Shown here one piece after another: positions 43,331-53,874 of a stretch of 58,133 nucleotides of DNA. How positions within the stretch are numbered: the stretch's first letter is position 1; every line of letters begins with the position of its first letter. Made by a program: the position numbers and the translations under genes. Source of the DNA: Terramyces sp. JEL0728 (Eukaryota; Chytridiomycota; Chytridiomycetes; Rhizophydiales; Terramycetaceae); NCBI GenBank assembly GCA_027603945.1, contig JADIIU010000085.1, forward strand, positions 1 through 58,133, read 5' to 3'. The notes under the pieces are model-generated. The model saw only the letters and a list, made by a program, of their open reading frames with translations. It was not told where the DNA came from and searched no databases.

Positions 43331-44858
43331 ATGGAAAAAGAGATTTACAATTGCTTCATTCAGTAATAAAAAGACTAAAAAGATTCAATTCAATAAATGA
43401 ACCAAGTTTGCCTACAACCGATCAACCAACAAAGAGACAAGAACTGCTAACAAGAGTAAGAGTTACTAAAACAGATCTATAATGAATTTAAACAATTTGA
43501 TTCGTATTATTCCTGTTTTGAATACTTGGGTTGTTCATCTTCAATTAAAGAACAGAGATTGCTGATTCAAGAGTTGAAAGATGTTCCGAATGAAATACTA
43601 GACTTGATCAATAACGAATTTATTCTTAGGTTTACTGTATATTAATTCTTAGGTAAAACACTTTAACATAAAGGTAAAAGGATTTAACATAAAGGTACGA
43701 GGATTTAACAAAGATTGTCAAAATTATCAAGTATTTTAAATGAATTTGGAAATTGTTTTGTTTCAATTACAGACGAAATCAAAATCACTAATTTAGTAGT
43801 CAAACTTTCTTTTGGTAAAATCAATCAAAATGTAATGGAATTGGAAGATTATTACTCTAGTTTAAAAAACCTGGATTTGTATGAAGACTACTTTGAAATC
43901 TTGGCATTGAAACTAATTGAATTTTTACCAAAACTATCAGAATATACACTTTCTATTGAAAAGAAAATCAATCACAATATCCTTGTTTTCAAGAAACAAA
44001 AGACGGATTTCGTAAAGGAAATGATTGTTTTCGGCAAGTTTATCTCTTTGTTGTTTAAAACCACCAAAGTACCAAACAGTTTCTTGCAAATACTCAATGA
44101 TGGAATTAAAAGATTTGTTAACGAACAAAATATATCTGAATTGGAAATCAATTTATTGCAATATGGATTGCTACTTGAACCATTTACTTTGGAAAAAGAA
44201 AATGCCTTTTTAAAAAGAGCTCAGGACATATTAAAGCAAAAACAAAAGAATATTATCGCAATTAAAAAAGAAACAACAAAGAAGCAACAAGAGGAACTAG
44301 TTGAATATTATATTAGCGACAACATCCAACAAATTCTAGATTTACTAAAAGAATGTGACTACAATACAGGTCAGACTATCCTAGACATGGCTAGAATCTA
44401 TACTACAATAGAAATGATATCTTTTAACGATATGTATCATTTATATAAATATTGCTGTTTAAATGGATTCTTGGATCAGGCTAATTTGTTTATCAAAAAG
44501 CAAAAAGAAATACTAGAAATAGACTACAAATCCACTATTCTGATTCAAGATAAAATAATTGAAAAGTACGAATCGTATAAAGTATTTGTTGTTAACCTAG
44601 CCAATCGCAATTGAAAAAGTGCTAAGCAACCTGATGGGATTGGTTTTGAATGATTATATACTGCTTAAAATCAAAGAGCAAAAGGATTACTATTTGATTA
44701 AACAGGAATTGAAAAAGATTCACCAAATGGGGTTGGTGATTGGGAAGAATCAGTGTAAGAGCTGGGGGCTGCTTCTAGAAGCGATTGATTCGCTAGACAA
44801 GATGGATGTTGCTCTCTTTAGCAAACTCATTGGTGGGGAGGTTTCCGCGCTGGGTTAA
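43331..44858 (+). CDS. Unrecognised 461-aa helical protein; gene contains a stacked intron array
   Basis: Five exons give 461 aa. Introns: 43363..43382 (20), 43456..43474 (19), 43630..43713 (84, composite), 44582..44600 (19). The protein is Leu/Ile/Lys-rich, largely alpha-helical with coiled-coil stretches, no signal peptide and no membrane helix. Segments such as ELEDYYSSLKNLDLYEDYFE and KRAQDILKQKQKNIIAIKK are typical of tethering or scaffold subunits, but I recognise no family. All exon junctions are in frame, including the one across the 84-nt element, which supports the model. Base composition is more AT-rich than its neighbours. Confidence 0.75.
43630..43713 (+). repeat. Four GT...AG intron units stacked back to back
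   Basis: Units: 43630..43652 (23 nt), 43653..43673 (21), 43674..43694 (21), 43695..43713 (19). Each starts with GT and ends with AG, and each has the size of a normal intron here. Units 2-4 are clearly related to each other (GTAAAA...TTTAACATAAAG, with unit 4 GTACGAGGATTTAACAAAG). Every internal border reads AG|GT. Removal of all 84 nt joins ...FILR to LSKLSS in frame. Confidence 0.8.
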
Positions 44859-44992
44859 TCCGCACTAATAAACCCGTTCGCTTAACAATTCAGCTGTGTT
44901 GAAACCCCACACATGACATTGAAGAATTATGCATGACTGGTGAGCCACATTGAGTCAAAACGCCTGCAAAACTTTCAAGATTTCCCAAAGCA

Positions 44993-45148
44993 ATGTTGGT
45001 CAAAGCTGCAATAAGTACTTTTGGCGGAGCTACAATCGGAATACTAGCAATGAAGTCGTACCTAGACAAACCTCGTAGGGTTCAGATATGGACAGTCAAC
45101 AGATCTTTTGACCTGGAGAAACCCAAGCTGTACCAATTATTGAACTAG
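44993..45148 (+). CDS. Small single-pass membrane protein, 51 aa
   Basis: ATG at 44993, no intron. Residues 6-20 (AISTFGGATIGILAM) form one hydrophobic helix, followed by a basic and polar tail (SYLDKPRRVQIWTVNRSFDL). Size and layout suggest an inner-mitochondrial-membrane accessory subunit, but I cannot name one. A 5'-truncated second copy is at 51581. The first 25 nt lie outside the duplicated unit. Confidence 0.6.
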   Translation: MLVKAAISTFGGATIGILAMKSYLDKPRRVQIWTVNRSFDLEKPKLYQLLN

Positions 45149-45193
45149 TTGTAAATAAAGATTCTTTTTTATTCTGGACTGGATCAAAGTATT

Positions 45194-45607
45194 CTAGACT
45201 GATTTGTATTTATACCTCGATTGATCTAGTACTTTAATCTTATCTTGAGTGGAAGCAATATCAAACGAAACCATAGCAATATACATATTAACAACAAGCG
45301 GAACTCCCCAGACTAATTCAAAAGAGGTCAACAAGGGTATGCAGCTGAACCCAACACCAACCAACGAACCCCGCTTATCCATGAACAAAAAACAAGGCGC
45401 AAGTAATGTAGAAACAATACAAACATAATTCAGCTGCGACTGTTGGGTGTAATAGTAACAAGCGGACCATGAAAATATGAAACCGAGGATATTGTAAATG
45501 TTGTTGTATAATTGATCTTGTTTTTGAAAATCCTTGATCAGCTTGTCTTGTTCATCTTCGTTTAGCATTTCTTGTTTTGCAACTCCTTTTCGCTGTCTGA
45601 TTGACAT
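45194..45607 (-). CDS. Multi-pass membrane protein, 137 aa (unit 1)
   Basis: Single exon. A charged N-terminus (SIRQRKGVAKQEMLNEDEQD) is followed by about four hydrophobic helices: YNILGFIFSWSACYYY, YVCIVSTLLAPCFLFM, VGVGFSCIPLLTSFELVW and VVNMYIAMVSFDIAS. The C-terminus is basic and short. The shape is that of a small ER or Golgi protein. No family is recognised. The protein in unit 2 is identical, which suggests constraint or recency. Confidence 0.7.
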   Translation of the reverse strand: MSIRQRKGVAKQEMLNEDEQDKLIKDFQKQDQLYNNIYNILGFIFSWSACYYYTQQSQLNYVCIVSTLLAPCFLFMDKRGSLVGVGFSCIPLLTSFELVWGVPLVVNMYIAMVSFDIASTQDKIKVLDQSRYKYKSV

Positions 45608-45805
45608 TTTTATCTTTTTAGAACTTTGAGGTTGGAGCTGCGAGATAGCGATGAATGAAGAAACACACTCCTCGTGATAAAACAGTGCTTTATTTCAAAC
45701 GGAGCCTCTTTGAATACTTTTCTCTATCAAGCGAATGATCAACGGAAGGCGACTTTACAAATTCTTTTCCATCCATGGTATGTACAAAACTAGGACCTAA
45801 ATCAA

Positions 45806-46917
45806 CTATAAAATACTTTGATTAGTAATCGGTTTAAACAGATTTCTCTTGATGGCTTTCCCACTCATTCCAATAATATCTCTAGACTTTCTTGGTGTCA
45901 AAGTTACACGCTTTCTGCTTGGTGTACGCATAACTTGACACCGAGAGCAGAGTTCTTTTTTGAATTGATCGTCAATACCCCAAATAATAGATAGACTGGA
46001 GTCGTACAGCCCGTGGCAATGCAGTAACAGCTCGAAAAATAGAAATCTCCAGTTATCATTTGATTTATGGATCAATAGCGAAAATACCGTTGATAATTGG
46101 TGTGCCCATTGGTTTCTGGTTCGTTGAGATTCATCTTTGCATAACTGGCAGCAAAAACTAACGATAAACTCTAGTAACTGTCTATACAAGGATGGAATCA
46201 ATATCAGGATATTTCTTGTCAATAATCAAATACCTTATGAGATTCTTTGTGAGTGTACTCGGAGTTTTGATTGTAGTTCCTGCTTTCCTAGTCAGGCCTG
46301 TTGCTTGATTTAGAGCCAGTATTCCTTGGCAAGCAACGTGCAATTCTTCGGGCAACAGTGCTGGAAATTTGGGTAATATGTTGATCAGGATGTTCAACAA
46401 ATCGCTAGTATCGTTTTCAGTAACATTGGAATCTAAATCCTCATTAAAAAACATTTCTTGAATTTCATTTGCCCTTGGTGTCATACTCGTATTTGTCAAA
46501 TGAGACAATTTCGCATTTCCGTTTTTTAGTACGAGTTCGCAAACGTATTGCAAAAGCTCTGTTGTAGGGTGATTCTGATTTAATGTGCATTTGAGTGATT
46601 TCTGAGGCGATTTGTCAAAGTTAAACATCAATTTTGGTTTCAAATCCATATTGATATCGTCTTGGAACGGGTTCTTTCCAATCGGCTCTTTAGGTATCGC
46701 AATCTCTAGGAATAAACTGGATTTAATCTTTTCTTTTGCTATTTGCTGTGCAATCTTGAGTTCGTCCAAGTTTAAATCGCTTAGCGGTCGTAAATCTTGT
46801 AAGAAAAATTATACTTGTTTGTAGATCCAAGTCCATTTCTTCTACCACCGTTTCCTCTTCATCTTGTCTCTGTCTCTTTCTATTTGCCAGTGGGGAATCA
46901 AGTTCACTCGCTAGCAT
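45806..46917 (-). CDS. Unrecognised 357-aa protein (unit 1)
   Basis: Three exons (introns 46796..46814 and 46215..46233, both 19 nt) give 357 aa. The N-terminus has a basic cluster (NRKRQRQDEEE) that looks like a nuclear localisation signal. The middle and C-terminal parts are helical (LLNILINILPKFPALLPEEL; LLEFIVSFCCQLC). The end is Arg/Lys/Thr-rich (MRTPSRKRVTLTPRKSRD), with TP sites suitable for CDK-type kinases. A nuclear or cell-cycle role is a guess. Removing intron 2 changes frame, so the ORFs before and after it do not overlap in phase. Divergent from RPS5. Confidence 0.65.
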
Positions 46918-47320
46918 GGTAAAAAACGGACAAAAACGCGAAAATGCACCAGATAATTATGGATGAGGATTTATTATAGATCTGCCGATCGTATTGTGGC
47001 CATACAATCTTTTGCTCTCTAGATTTGGACCATAGAGTATTAAACTTGCACGGTGATTCTCAAATGATTTCAAATGCATAATCAAATTCTTTCCAGTTTA
47101 AGCTAATTGAATCTGCCAGGTATGGATTGGATAGCTTTATCAATGACGATATTTTGATTCACATACAGTACAATAATCCTGCTTACAATAATCTGCAAAT
47201 ATAATACTTTTGAACTTTAAATCACGTGACATGCCGGACAATTATTTGCAGCCAATTAGCATGCGGCGAAAAATCGTAAAAATCCTTTTTTCTCTCACTC
47301 ATTTTTTGCCTTTATCAACC
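46918..47320. promoter_or_regulatory. Divergent spacer upstream of RPS5 (unit 1), with TCACGTGA
   Basis: 403 bp between the 357-aa gene and RPS5. It carries TCACGTGA at about 47223-47230, roughly 90 nt upstream of the RPS5 ATG. E-box-like CACGTGA sites occur upstream of ribosomal protein genes in several fungi. It is longer than the equivalent spacer in unit 2 owing to small indels. Confidence 0.4.
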
Positions 47321-47921
47321 ATGGAAGTCGAAAACGTCAAGCTTTTCAACCGCTGGTCCTATGAAACCATTGAAGTCAAGGATGTTTCTTTACAAGATTA
47401 TATTTCAGTAACCCAACACCCAGTTTACCTTCCACACACCGCTGGACGTTACCAAGTTAAAAGATTCCGTAAATCTCAGGTATATATATTAAGTAACAAA
47501 GTGCCCAATTGTTGAACGTCTTGCTTGCTCCCTTATGATGCACGGACGCAACAATGGTAAGAAATTGATGGCTGTTCGTATTGTAAAGCATGCTTTCGAA
47601 ATTATCAACCTTTTGACTGATTTAAACCCAATTCAAGTTTTGGTTGATGCTGTCCAAAACACTGGACCTCGTGAAGATTCTACCAGAATCGGTTCACAAG
47701 GTACTGTCCGTCGTCAAGCTGTCGATGTTTCACCTCTCCGTCGTGTTAACCAAGCTGTTCACTTGTTGACCACCGGAGCTAGAGAAGCAGCTTTCCGTAA
47801 CGTCAAGACCATTGCAGAATGTTTAGCTGATGAATTAATTAACGCTGCCAAAGGATCATCTAACTCATATGCCATCAAGAAGAAGGATGAACTTGAACGT
47901 GTCGCTAAATCCAACCGTTAA
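47321..47921 (+). CDS. RPS5: 40S ribosomal protein S5 (uS7), unit 1
   Basis: Two exons, intron 47480..47501 (22 nt), 192 aa. Highly conserved: [20 protein letters not shown], then RFRKSQ joined by the splice to [46 protein letters not shown] and [20 protein letters not shown]. Near-identity with other eukaryotes makes the 22-nt intron certain. Start: the first ATG after TATCAACC. Small-subunit head protein in contact with E-site tRNA and mRNA. Confidence 0.98.
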
Positions 47922-48014
47922 ATATCATGATTTCAATATCATAATAAATACTATGCAAACAGTATTAGGATCAGGAATATTACTGGATTATTGGATTTAA
48001 TTTTTTTCGTGAAA

Positions 48015-49385
48015 ATGGAGGAAGGATGTGAGAAAGTAGTTTTCCATCCAAGTAAACCTCTTTTGAGTATCTGCTCTTATAAAGCAATCTGGTCGTTGTC
48101 CCTGGCGTATTGCGATATTATTCCTAATGATATTGTAAGTATTCGTAACAGTAGAGTTCCTTGTCTGAACTTGCTTGCCTTGGATTTGTCGATGTCTCTC
48201 ATTCAAAGATAAATTTACTACAACTACAACAAGCTTTTCGCAGAACTCATATCATCCGTTTGAACTGTGTAGGTGCCAAGTTGCTGCAAGACAAACATAC
48301 GCGAGGGTTCTTGATATACACCCTCCCTCATATATGGATACTGGATGGTGTTTATATTTGCTGGGTTGAACGCCAGAAATGGCATAATTTCTTTCAAACC
48401 AATCCAAAGGGAATGTACTCTACAATAATCAGAAAATGGAAGCTTGATGATAACTATTATCGTGCCAAACTAGAAGGAAGGACGTGGACAGAGCCTGCCA
48501 AAGAATGTAACTCGAAATAATACAGGGCTATTGAATCTACCGACAAAATTCAAAATGGCGGTTGACTATGATATTTGGAAGCTTGCGCGGTTAGCAAGTG
48601 CTTTGGAATACCACTTAAATCCAGAAACCCCGTCAAGCTGTACAATTAAAAAGCTATTGTGCCCTGAAATATCCAAAGAGCAAACTCAAGACCAAAATTG
48701 TATTTTGATCTTTCTGGTAATAGCTTCACTGTTCAAATTCTACAATCCAATATTATTATGTAAGCTCACTGAAAAGATATTTCCTTGTTTTCCAGCATTC
48801 AGTGAACAGTCACCTATTAATTGGCCTTTAAAGGACAGATTATCGCTGGTTGGACTGATGCTGGGGAGAATTAATATGGATATTGCTTCGTTTATCAACC
48901 AATCGCATCAAAAATTCTTGATCCCAATTTCAATTTTGGATTTTCTTTCAAGATTAATGGAGCTTGTATTGCTTGCTTTGTATCCTGATTCAATTGACGA
49001 TTTGCCAGACTATGACTATGACAGTTACCTGGTCGATCCGTATATTACAAAAGAGATGAAATTCTTGACAAATTTAACTGACGCAGATATTTACAGCCTG
49101 TCATTAGTTCATCTGTACATTTTGGAGCTATTCTGCATATCCTGTGACGATTTGTTATTTATGGATGCTTTCGCGACTCTCTTGGCGCATTATTCTTACT
49201 GTGTACAGACTGTGCTGCCCGATAATCCAGAGCTGTGTCAAATAATGTCCACGGCTGAAATTGAAGAATACTCAAAGAATAGTTTGATGAGCATAGAAGG
49301 GAAGAGCACAGAAATAAGATTACGACTGGCCCTGGGTATCCAACAAGTAAATTCGTACCTCTGCCCGCCAAGCGAACAAGTTTAG
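48015..49385 (+). CDS. LRR-like protein of 443 aa (unit 1)
   Basis: Three exons (introns 48135..48154, 20 nt; 48507..48525, 19 nt). The start is the ATG of MEEGCEKVVF; the frame is open a little further upstream without ATG. The N-terminal ~110 residues look like degenerate LRRs (IWSLSLAYCDIIPNDISSLS, IIRLNCVGAKLL). An LRR-cap-like ILDGVYICWVERQKW and FFQTNPKGMYSTIIRKW follow. The C-terminal two thirds are helical and Leu-rich with an acidic patch (DDLPDYDYDSY). No family assigned with confidence. Same-strand neighbour DYNLT2B starts 28 bp after the stop. Confidence 0.65.
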
Positions 49386-49413
49386 AATAAACCATTTTCT
49401 TTTCGCGTTTCAA

Positions 49414-49855
49414 ATGTTGGAAGACGCATCCTATGTAATACGTCCAAACTTTAAGCAAAAGTAAAACTCATTAACGAGATTTCGCCCAACAGTAGTTGCG
49501 CAAGTTATTCATCAAATTCTGGTTGATAGACTGACAAACAGTGTTTATAATCCGGAAACGTGTTCGCAGTCTTCAAGGGAAATTGCAGATGAAATTAAAA
49601 ACAGACTCAAAGACATGGAGTTTGATAGATACAAGTTTGTTGTGAATGTTATAATGGGGGAAGTGAGGGGAGAAGGTGTAAAGTAAATCATGGTTCACAG
49701 TAGAGTTGGATCTAGATGTTTTTGGGACGCAGACACGGATAATATTGGACAAGATACTTTTATCAACGTAAATATTTCTTACAATAGGATTCGTTATTCT
49801 GCGTTGCAGCCGGTACGCTAATTTTAATGTAGCATATGGAGTTTATTATTACTGA
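49414..49855 (+). CDS. DYNLT2B: Tctex1-type dynein-2 light chain (unit 1)
   Basis: Five exons in 442 bp give 120 aa. Introns: 49461..49478 (18 nt), 49683..49703 (21), 49768..49787 (20), 49813..49832 (20). Family landmarks appear only after splicing: YVIRPNFKQKFRPTVV, LKDMEFDRYKFVVNVIMGE, GSRCFWDADTDN and a C-terminal DSLFCVAAAYGVYYY. This matches TCTEX1D2/DYNLT2B, a light chain of the retrograde IFT dynein. The 18-nt intron is the shortest I can prove, fixed on both sides by conserved residues. No single ORF in any frame reveals this gene. Confidence 0.93.
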
Positions 49856-49871
49856 AATTAATAAACATTTT

Positions 49872-51411
49872 TTAGAATTGGAAATGAAATTGTTGACCCC
49901 CATGACCTTGGAATCCCTGGAAGCCTTGGAATCCTTGAAACCCTTGGAATGGATTTCCGCCGCTTTGCTGTTGATTTGGATCTGCCGGATCTTCACCGTT
50001 ATCATATTTTTCCTTTAACTCTTCATTACCAAGGATTTCATATGCTTGATTGATTTCAGCCATCTTCATTTGAACCTCATCGGCGCTTAGTTCGCCTTGG
50101 TATTTATCTGGATGCCATTCTTGCGCTTGTTTTCGGTATGCTTTCTTGATTTCTCTTTGAGTTGCAGATTTAGAAACTCCAAGGATTTTGTAGTAATCCC
50201 TCATTGATGCCCTCTTGTTCATCAGTTCGGCTTTTCTATAACCTTCAATTGCCTGTAATTACCCAAAACTTACCCTTTGATTTTGGCGATCTCCGTCGTA
50301 TACGGTTTTGAAATCATTCATTGCTTCAGAATACTTTTCCTTTTCCATCAGGGCTTCAGCTCGGTTTAATCTGGCCTCAGGGTTGCCTTCATCTATATCT
50401 ATAGCTTTTGTACAAAAATTAATAGCATCGTCATATTTTTTCATCTACAATTAGGCTGTTATTACTCTGCGGTATGCCTTGCAAAGTAAGGAATAAGCTT
50501 GTTTTTTAAGATTACCGGCACCAAGTTCCTCTATATCTTCCAAGAATTTATCTTCAGTGATGAGCTGGGTTGTTACAGCCCTCCATTTACTTTGAGACTC
50601 CAACTTTTCAAGATTCTTGAATCCTTTTTGGAAATTCTTGATTTTCCTGAATTGCTTTTTGCAGTCTCTTTCGTCAGGATCATTACGGAGACATTCTTTA
50701 ACGTACTGCAATCCACGATCCAATTCGCCCATAGAACTATATAACTGAGACAGTTTAAGTGATATATCGTTTCTGTTTGGCAATAATTTTGACAAGCGCG
50801 CATAATCACCGACAGCCATTTCAACATCATTTATCTTCATGTAACACTCAGCACGACTAGGATCAAGATTGATTACCTCGACAAGATATCTGTAAATTTG
50901 GGGCAATATTGTAGTAATTGAGACATTTCTTCCACAGGACAGTTTGCAATGTTGCTCTTGATTGAAGCTAGCAGATTCTGGCCCTGCTCTGCGTTGCTCA
51001 ATAGCTCTTGAGCCTTTTCTTCATTTGGATGACTCTTCAAATATATTCGTAAATCATCCGCGGCTTTATCCAACGATCCTTGGTATAATAACAACGTAGC
51101 ACGCTTTAGTCGAGCCTGAAATTAGGTATATTTACTGGAGTGTTATCATGTTTAAGTTCCAATACTTTGTTCAAATCTTGGATAGCCAATTCGTTTCTTC
51201 CCAACAATAGATATGCTGTAGCTCTGCGATAAAAAGTAACATGATCCGGATCCAATTCTACGGTTAATTTGCGAATACCTAAAGCTTTGTCATAGAATTC
51301 CACAGCTTCAGTAATCTTGTTTAATCTCATCAACTGCTTGGCTTGGTCCAGATATGTTACTACACTGCCAGATATTAAAGCCAGCAACAAATGTAATGTC
51401 CACAATATCAT
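49872..51411 (-). CDS. DNAJC3: DNAJC3-like ER co-chaperone, TPR plus J domain (unit 1)
   Basis: Six exons give 478 aa. Introns: 51258..51278 (21, in frame and stopless), 51116..51135 (20), 50857..50876 (20), 50445..50465 (21), 50253..50273 (21). An N-terminal signal sequence (ILWTLHLLLALISGSVV) is followed by TPR repeats, for example ALELDPDHVTFYRRATAYLL across the first intron. The C-terminal J domain has RDYYKILGVSKSATQREIKK and the essential HPD in QEWHPDKYQ. DNGEDPADP and a Gly/Phe/Gln-rich end complete the p58IPK layout. Known role: BiP co-chaperone in the ER lumen. Convergent with DYNLT2B, 16 bp between stops. Confidence 0.94.
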
Positions 51412-51532
51412 TTTGAATTTTAGGGAAAGGTTGGTTGATAACTATTCCAAAGTGGCAAAATTTGATTGGCCAAGTTTTTTCGCAGTTGTTGGTCGAGCTC
51501 ATTTGTGAGCAGGGCTGTGAAAAAAGACTCAA

Positions 51533-51580
51533 GGGCCAATGGTCTAAGGGTTATGATCCTCGCTTTGGGTGCGAGGGGCT
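51533..51580 (+). pseudogene. tRNA-Pro 5' half (48 nt) at the duplication junction
   Basis: Acceptor strand GGGCCAA, D arm, and a full anticodon stem-loop CTCGCTTTGGGTGCGAG with anticodon TGG (Pro) are present. The sequence then stops being tRNA: instead of the T arm and 3' acceptor strand it continues with the body of the 51-aa gene. The gene is therefore cut, and this is the joint between unit 1 and unit 2. Confidence 0.85.
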
Positions 51581-51711
51581 CTTTTGGCGGAGCTACAATC
51601 GGAATACTAGCAATGAAGTCGTACCTAGACAAACCTCATAGGGTTCAGATATGGACAGTCAACAGATCTTTTGACCTGGAGAAACCCAAGCTGTACCAAA
51701 TATTGAACTAA
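51581..51711 (+). pseudogene. 5'-truncated copy of the 51-aa membrane protein gene
   Basis: Lacks the start codon and the first eight codons, which are replaced by tRNA-Pro sequence. The remaining codons match the copy at 44993, apart from Arg to His and Leu to Ile changes and TAA for TAG as the stop. The frame stays open upstream through the tRNA half to 51466, giving a chance chimeric ORF. Confidence 0.75.
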
Positions 51712-51767
51712 TTGTAAATAAAGAATCTTTTGCTACTCTTTTTTATTCTGGACTGGATCAAAGTGTT

Positions 51768-52181
51768 CTAGACTGATTTGTATTTATACCTCGATTGATC
51801 TAGTACTTTAATCTTATCTTGAGTGGAAGCAATATCAAACGAAACCATAGCAATATACATATTAACAACAAGCGGAACTCCCCAGACTAATTCAAAAGAG
51901 GTCAACAAGGGTATGCAGCTGAACCCAACACCAACCAACGAACCCCGCTTATCCATGAACAAAAAACAAGGCGCAAGTAATGTAGAAACAATACAAACAT
52001 AATTCAGCTGCGACTGTTGGGTGTAATAGTAACAAGCGGACCATGAAAATATGAAACCGAGGATATTGTAAATGTTGTTGTATAATTGATCTTGTTTTTG
52101 AAAATCCTTGATCAGCTTGTCTTGTTCATCTTCGTTTAGCATTTCTTGTTTTGCAACTCCTTTTCGTTGTCTGATTGACAT
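51768..52181 (-). CDS. Multi-pass membrane protein, 137 aa (unit 2)
   Basis: Protein identical to the unit 1 copy at 45194, with at least one silent nucleotide difference near the start codon. Flanking DNA differs: the upstream spacer has an extra stretch around 52225-52250, so gene and spacer have diverged at different rates. Confidence 0.7.
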   Translation of the reverse strand: MSIRQRKGVAKQEMLNEDEQDKLIKDFQKQDQLYNNIYNILGFIFSWSACYYYTQQSQLNYVCIVSTLLAPCFLFMDKRGSLVGVGFSCIPLLTSFELVWGVPLVVNMYIAMVSFDIASTQDKIKVLDQSRYKYKSV

Positions 52182-52397
52182 TTTTATCTTTTTAGAATTT
52201 TGAGGTTGGAGCTGCGAGGTAGTGATGACCGGATAGAATGAACTGGTTAAGGAAACACACTCCTCGTGATAAAATAGTGCTTTATTTCAAACGGAGCCTC
52301 TTTGAATACTTTTCTCTATCAAGCGAATGATCAACGGAAGGCGACTTTACAAATTCTTTTCCATCCATGGTATGTACAAAACTAGGACCTAAATCAA

Positions 52398-53509
52398 CTA
52401 TGAAATACTTTGATTAGTAATCGGTTTAAACAGATTTCTCTTGATGGCTTTCCCACTCATTCCAATAATATCTCTAGACTTTCTTGGCGTCAAAGTTACA
52501 CGCTTTCTGCTTGGTGTACGCATAACTTGACACCGAGAACAGAGTTCTTTTTTGAATTGATCATCAATACCCCAAATAATAGATAGACTGGAGTCGTACA
52601 GCCCGTGGCAATGCAGTAACAGCTCGAAAAATAGAAATCTCCAGTTATCATTTGATTTATGGATCAATAGCGAAAATACCGTTGATAATTGGTGTGCCCA
52701 TTGGTTTCTGGTTCGTTGAGATTCATCTTTGCATAACTGGCAGCAAAAACTAACGATAAACTCTAGTAACTGTCTATACAAGGATGGAATCAATATCAGG
52801 ATATTTCTTGTCAATAATCAAATACCTTATGAGATTCTTTGTGAGTGTACTCGGAGTTTTGATTGTAGTTCCTGCTTTCCTAGTCAGGCCTGTTGCTTGA
52901 TTTAGAGCCAGTATTCCTTGGCAAGCAACGTGCAATTCTTCGGGCAACAGTGCTGGAAATTTGGGTAATATGTTGATCAGGATGTTCAACAAATCGCTAG
53001 TATCGTTTTCAGTAACATTGGAATCTAGATCCTCATTAAAAAACATTTCTTGAATTTCATTTGCCCTTGGTGTCATACTCGTATTTGTCAAATGAGACAA
53101 TTTCGCATTTCCGTTTTTTAGTACGAGTTCGCAAACGTATTGCAAAAGCTCTGTTGTAGGGTGATTCTGATTTAATGTGCATTTGAGTGATTTCTGAGGC
53201 GATTTGTCAAAGTTAAACATCAGTTTTGGTTTCAAATCCATATTGATATCGTCTTGGAACGGGTTCTTTCCAATCGGCTCTTTAGGTATCGCAATCTCTA
53301 GGAATAAACTGGATTTAATCTTTTCTTTTGCTATTTGCTGTGCAATCTTGAGTTCGTCCAAGTTTAAATCGCTTAGCGGTCGTAAATCTTGTAAGAAAAA
53401 TTATACTTGTTTGTAGATCCAAGTCCATTTCTTCTACCACCGTTTCCTCTTCATCTTGTCTCTGTCTCTTTCTATTTGCCAGTGGGGAATCAAGTTCACT
53501 CGCTAGCAT
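52398..53509 (-). CDS. Unrecognised 357-aa protein (unit 2)
   Basis: Copy of 45806..46917 with introns 53388..53406 and 52807..52825. Differs at the last residue (Ser for Leu), otherwise nearly or fully identical in protein sequence, with several silent changes. Both intron sequences are conserved. Confidence 0.65.
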
Positions 53510-53874
53510 GGTAAAAAACAGACAAAAACGCGAAAATGCACCAGATAATTATGGATGAGGATTTACTATAGATCTGCGATCGTATTGTGGCCATACAACC
53601 TTTTGCTCTCTAGATTTGGACCATAGCGTATTAAACTCGCACAGTGGTTCTCAAATGCATAATCAAATTCTTTCCAGTTTAAGCTAACTGAATCTGCCTT
53701 ATCAATGACGATATTTTGATCCACATACAGTACAATAATCTGCATATATAATCAAAACTGCTTTTGAACTTTAAATCACGTGACATGCCGGACAATTATT
53801 TGCAGCCAATTAGCATGCGGCGAAAAATCGTAAAAATCCTTTTTTCTCTCACTTATTTTTTGCCTTTATCAACC
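53510..53874. promoter_or_regulatory. Divergent spacer upstream of RPS5 (unit 2), with TCACGTGA
   Basis: 365 bp, about 38 bp shorter than in unit 1 because of several deletions or insertions. The TCACGTGA element and the region up to the RPS5 ATG are retained without change, which points to function in that part. Confidence 0.4.

Larger units (their letters stand above)
45018..51580. repeat. Tandem duplication, unit 1 (6,563 bp)
   Basis: Begins inside the 51-aa gene at CTTTTGGCGG and ends after 48 nt of a tRNA-Pro gene. The next base starts unit 2 with the same CTTTTGGCGG. Carries genes for a 137-aa membrane protein, a 357-aa protein, RPS5, an LRR-like protein, DYNLT2B and DNAJC3. Similarity to unit 2 is very high, with scattered substitutions and small indels, the latter mainly in the spacers at 45610-45670 and 46920-47210. 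Confidence 0.95.

Noticed and set aside
47991..48014. Extended N-terminus of the LRR-like protein
   Set aside because: The open frame upstream has no ATG; the first ATG at 48015 gives a sensible start.
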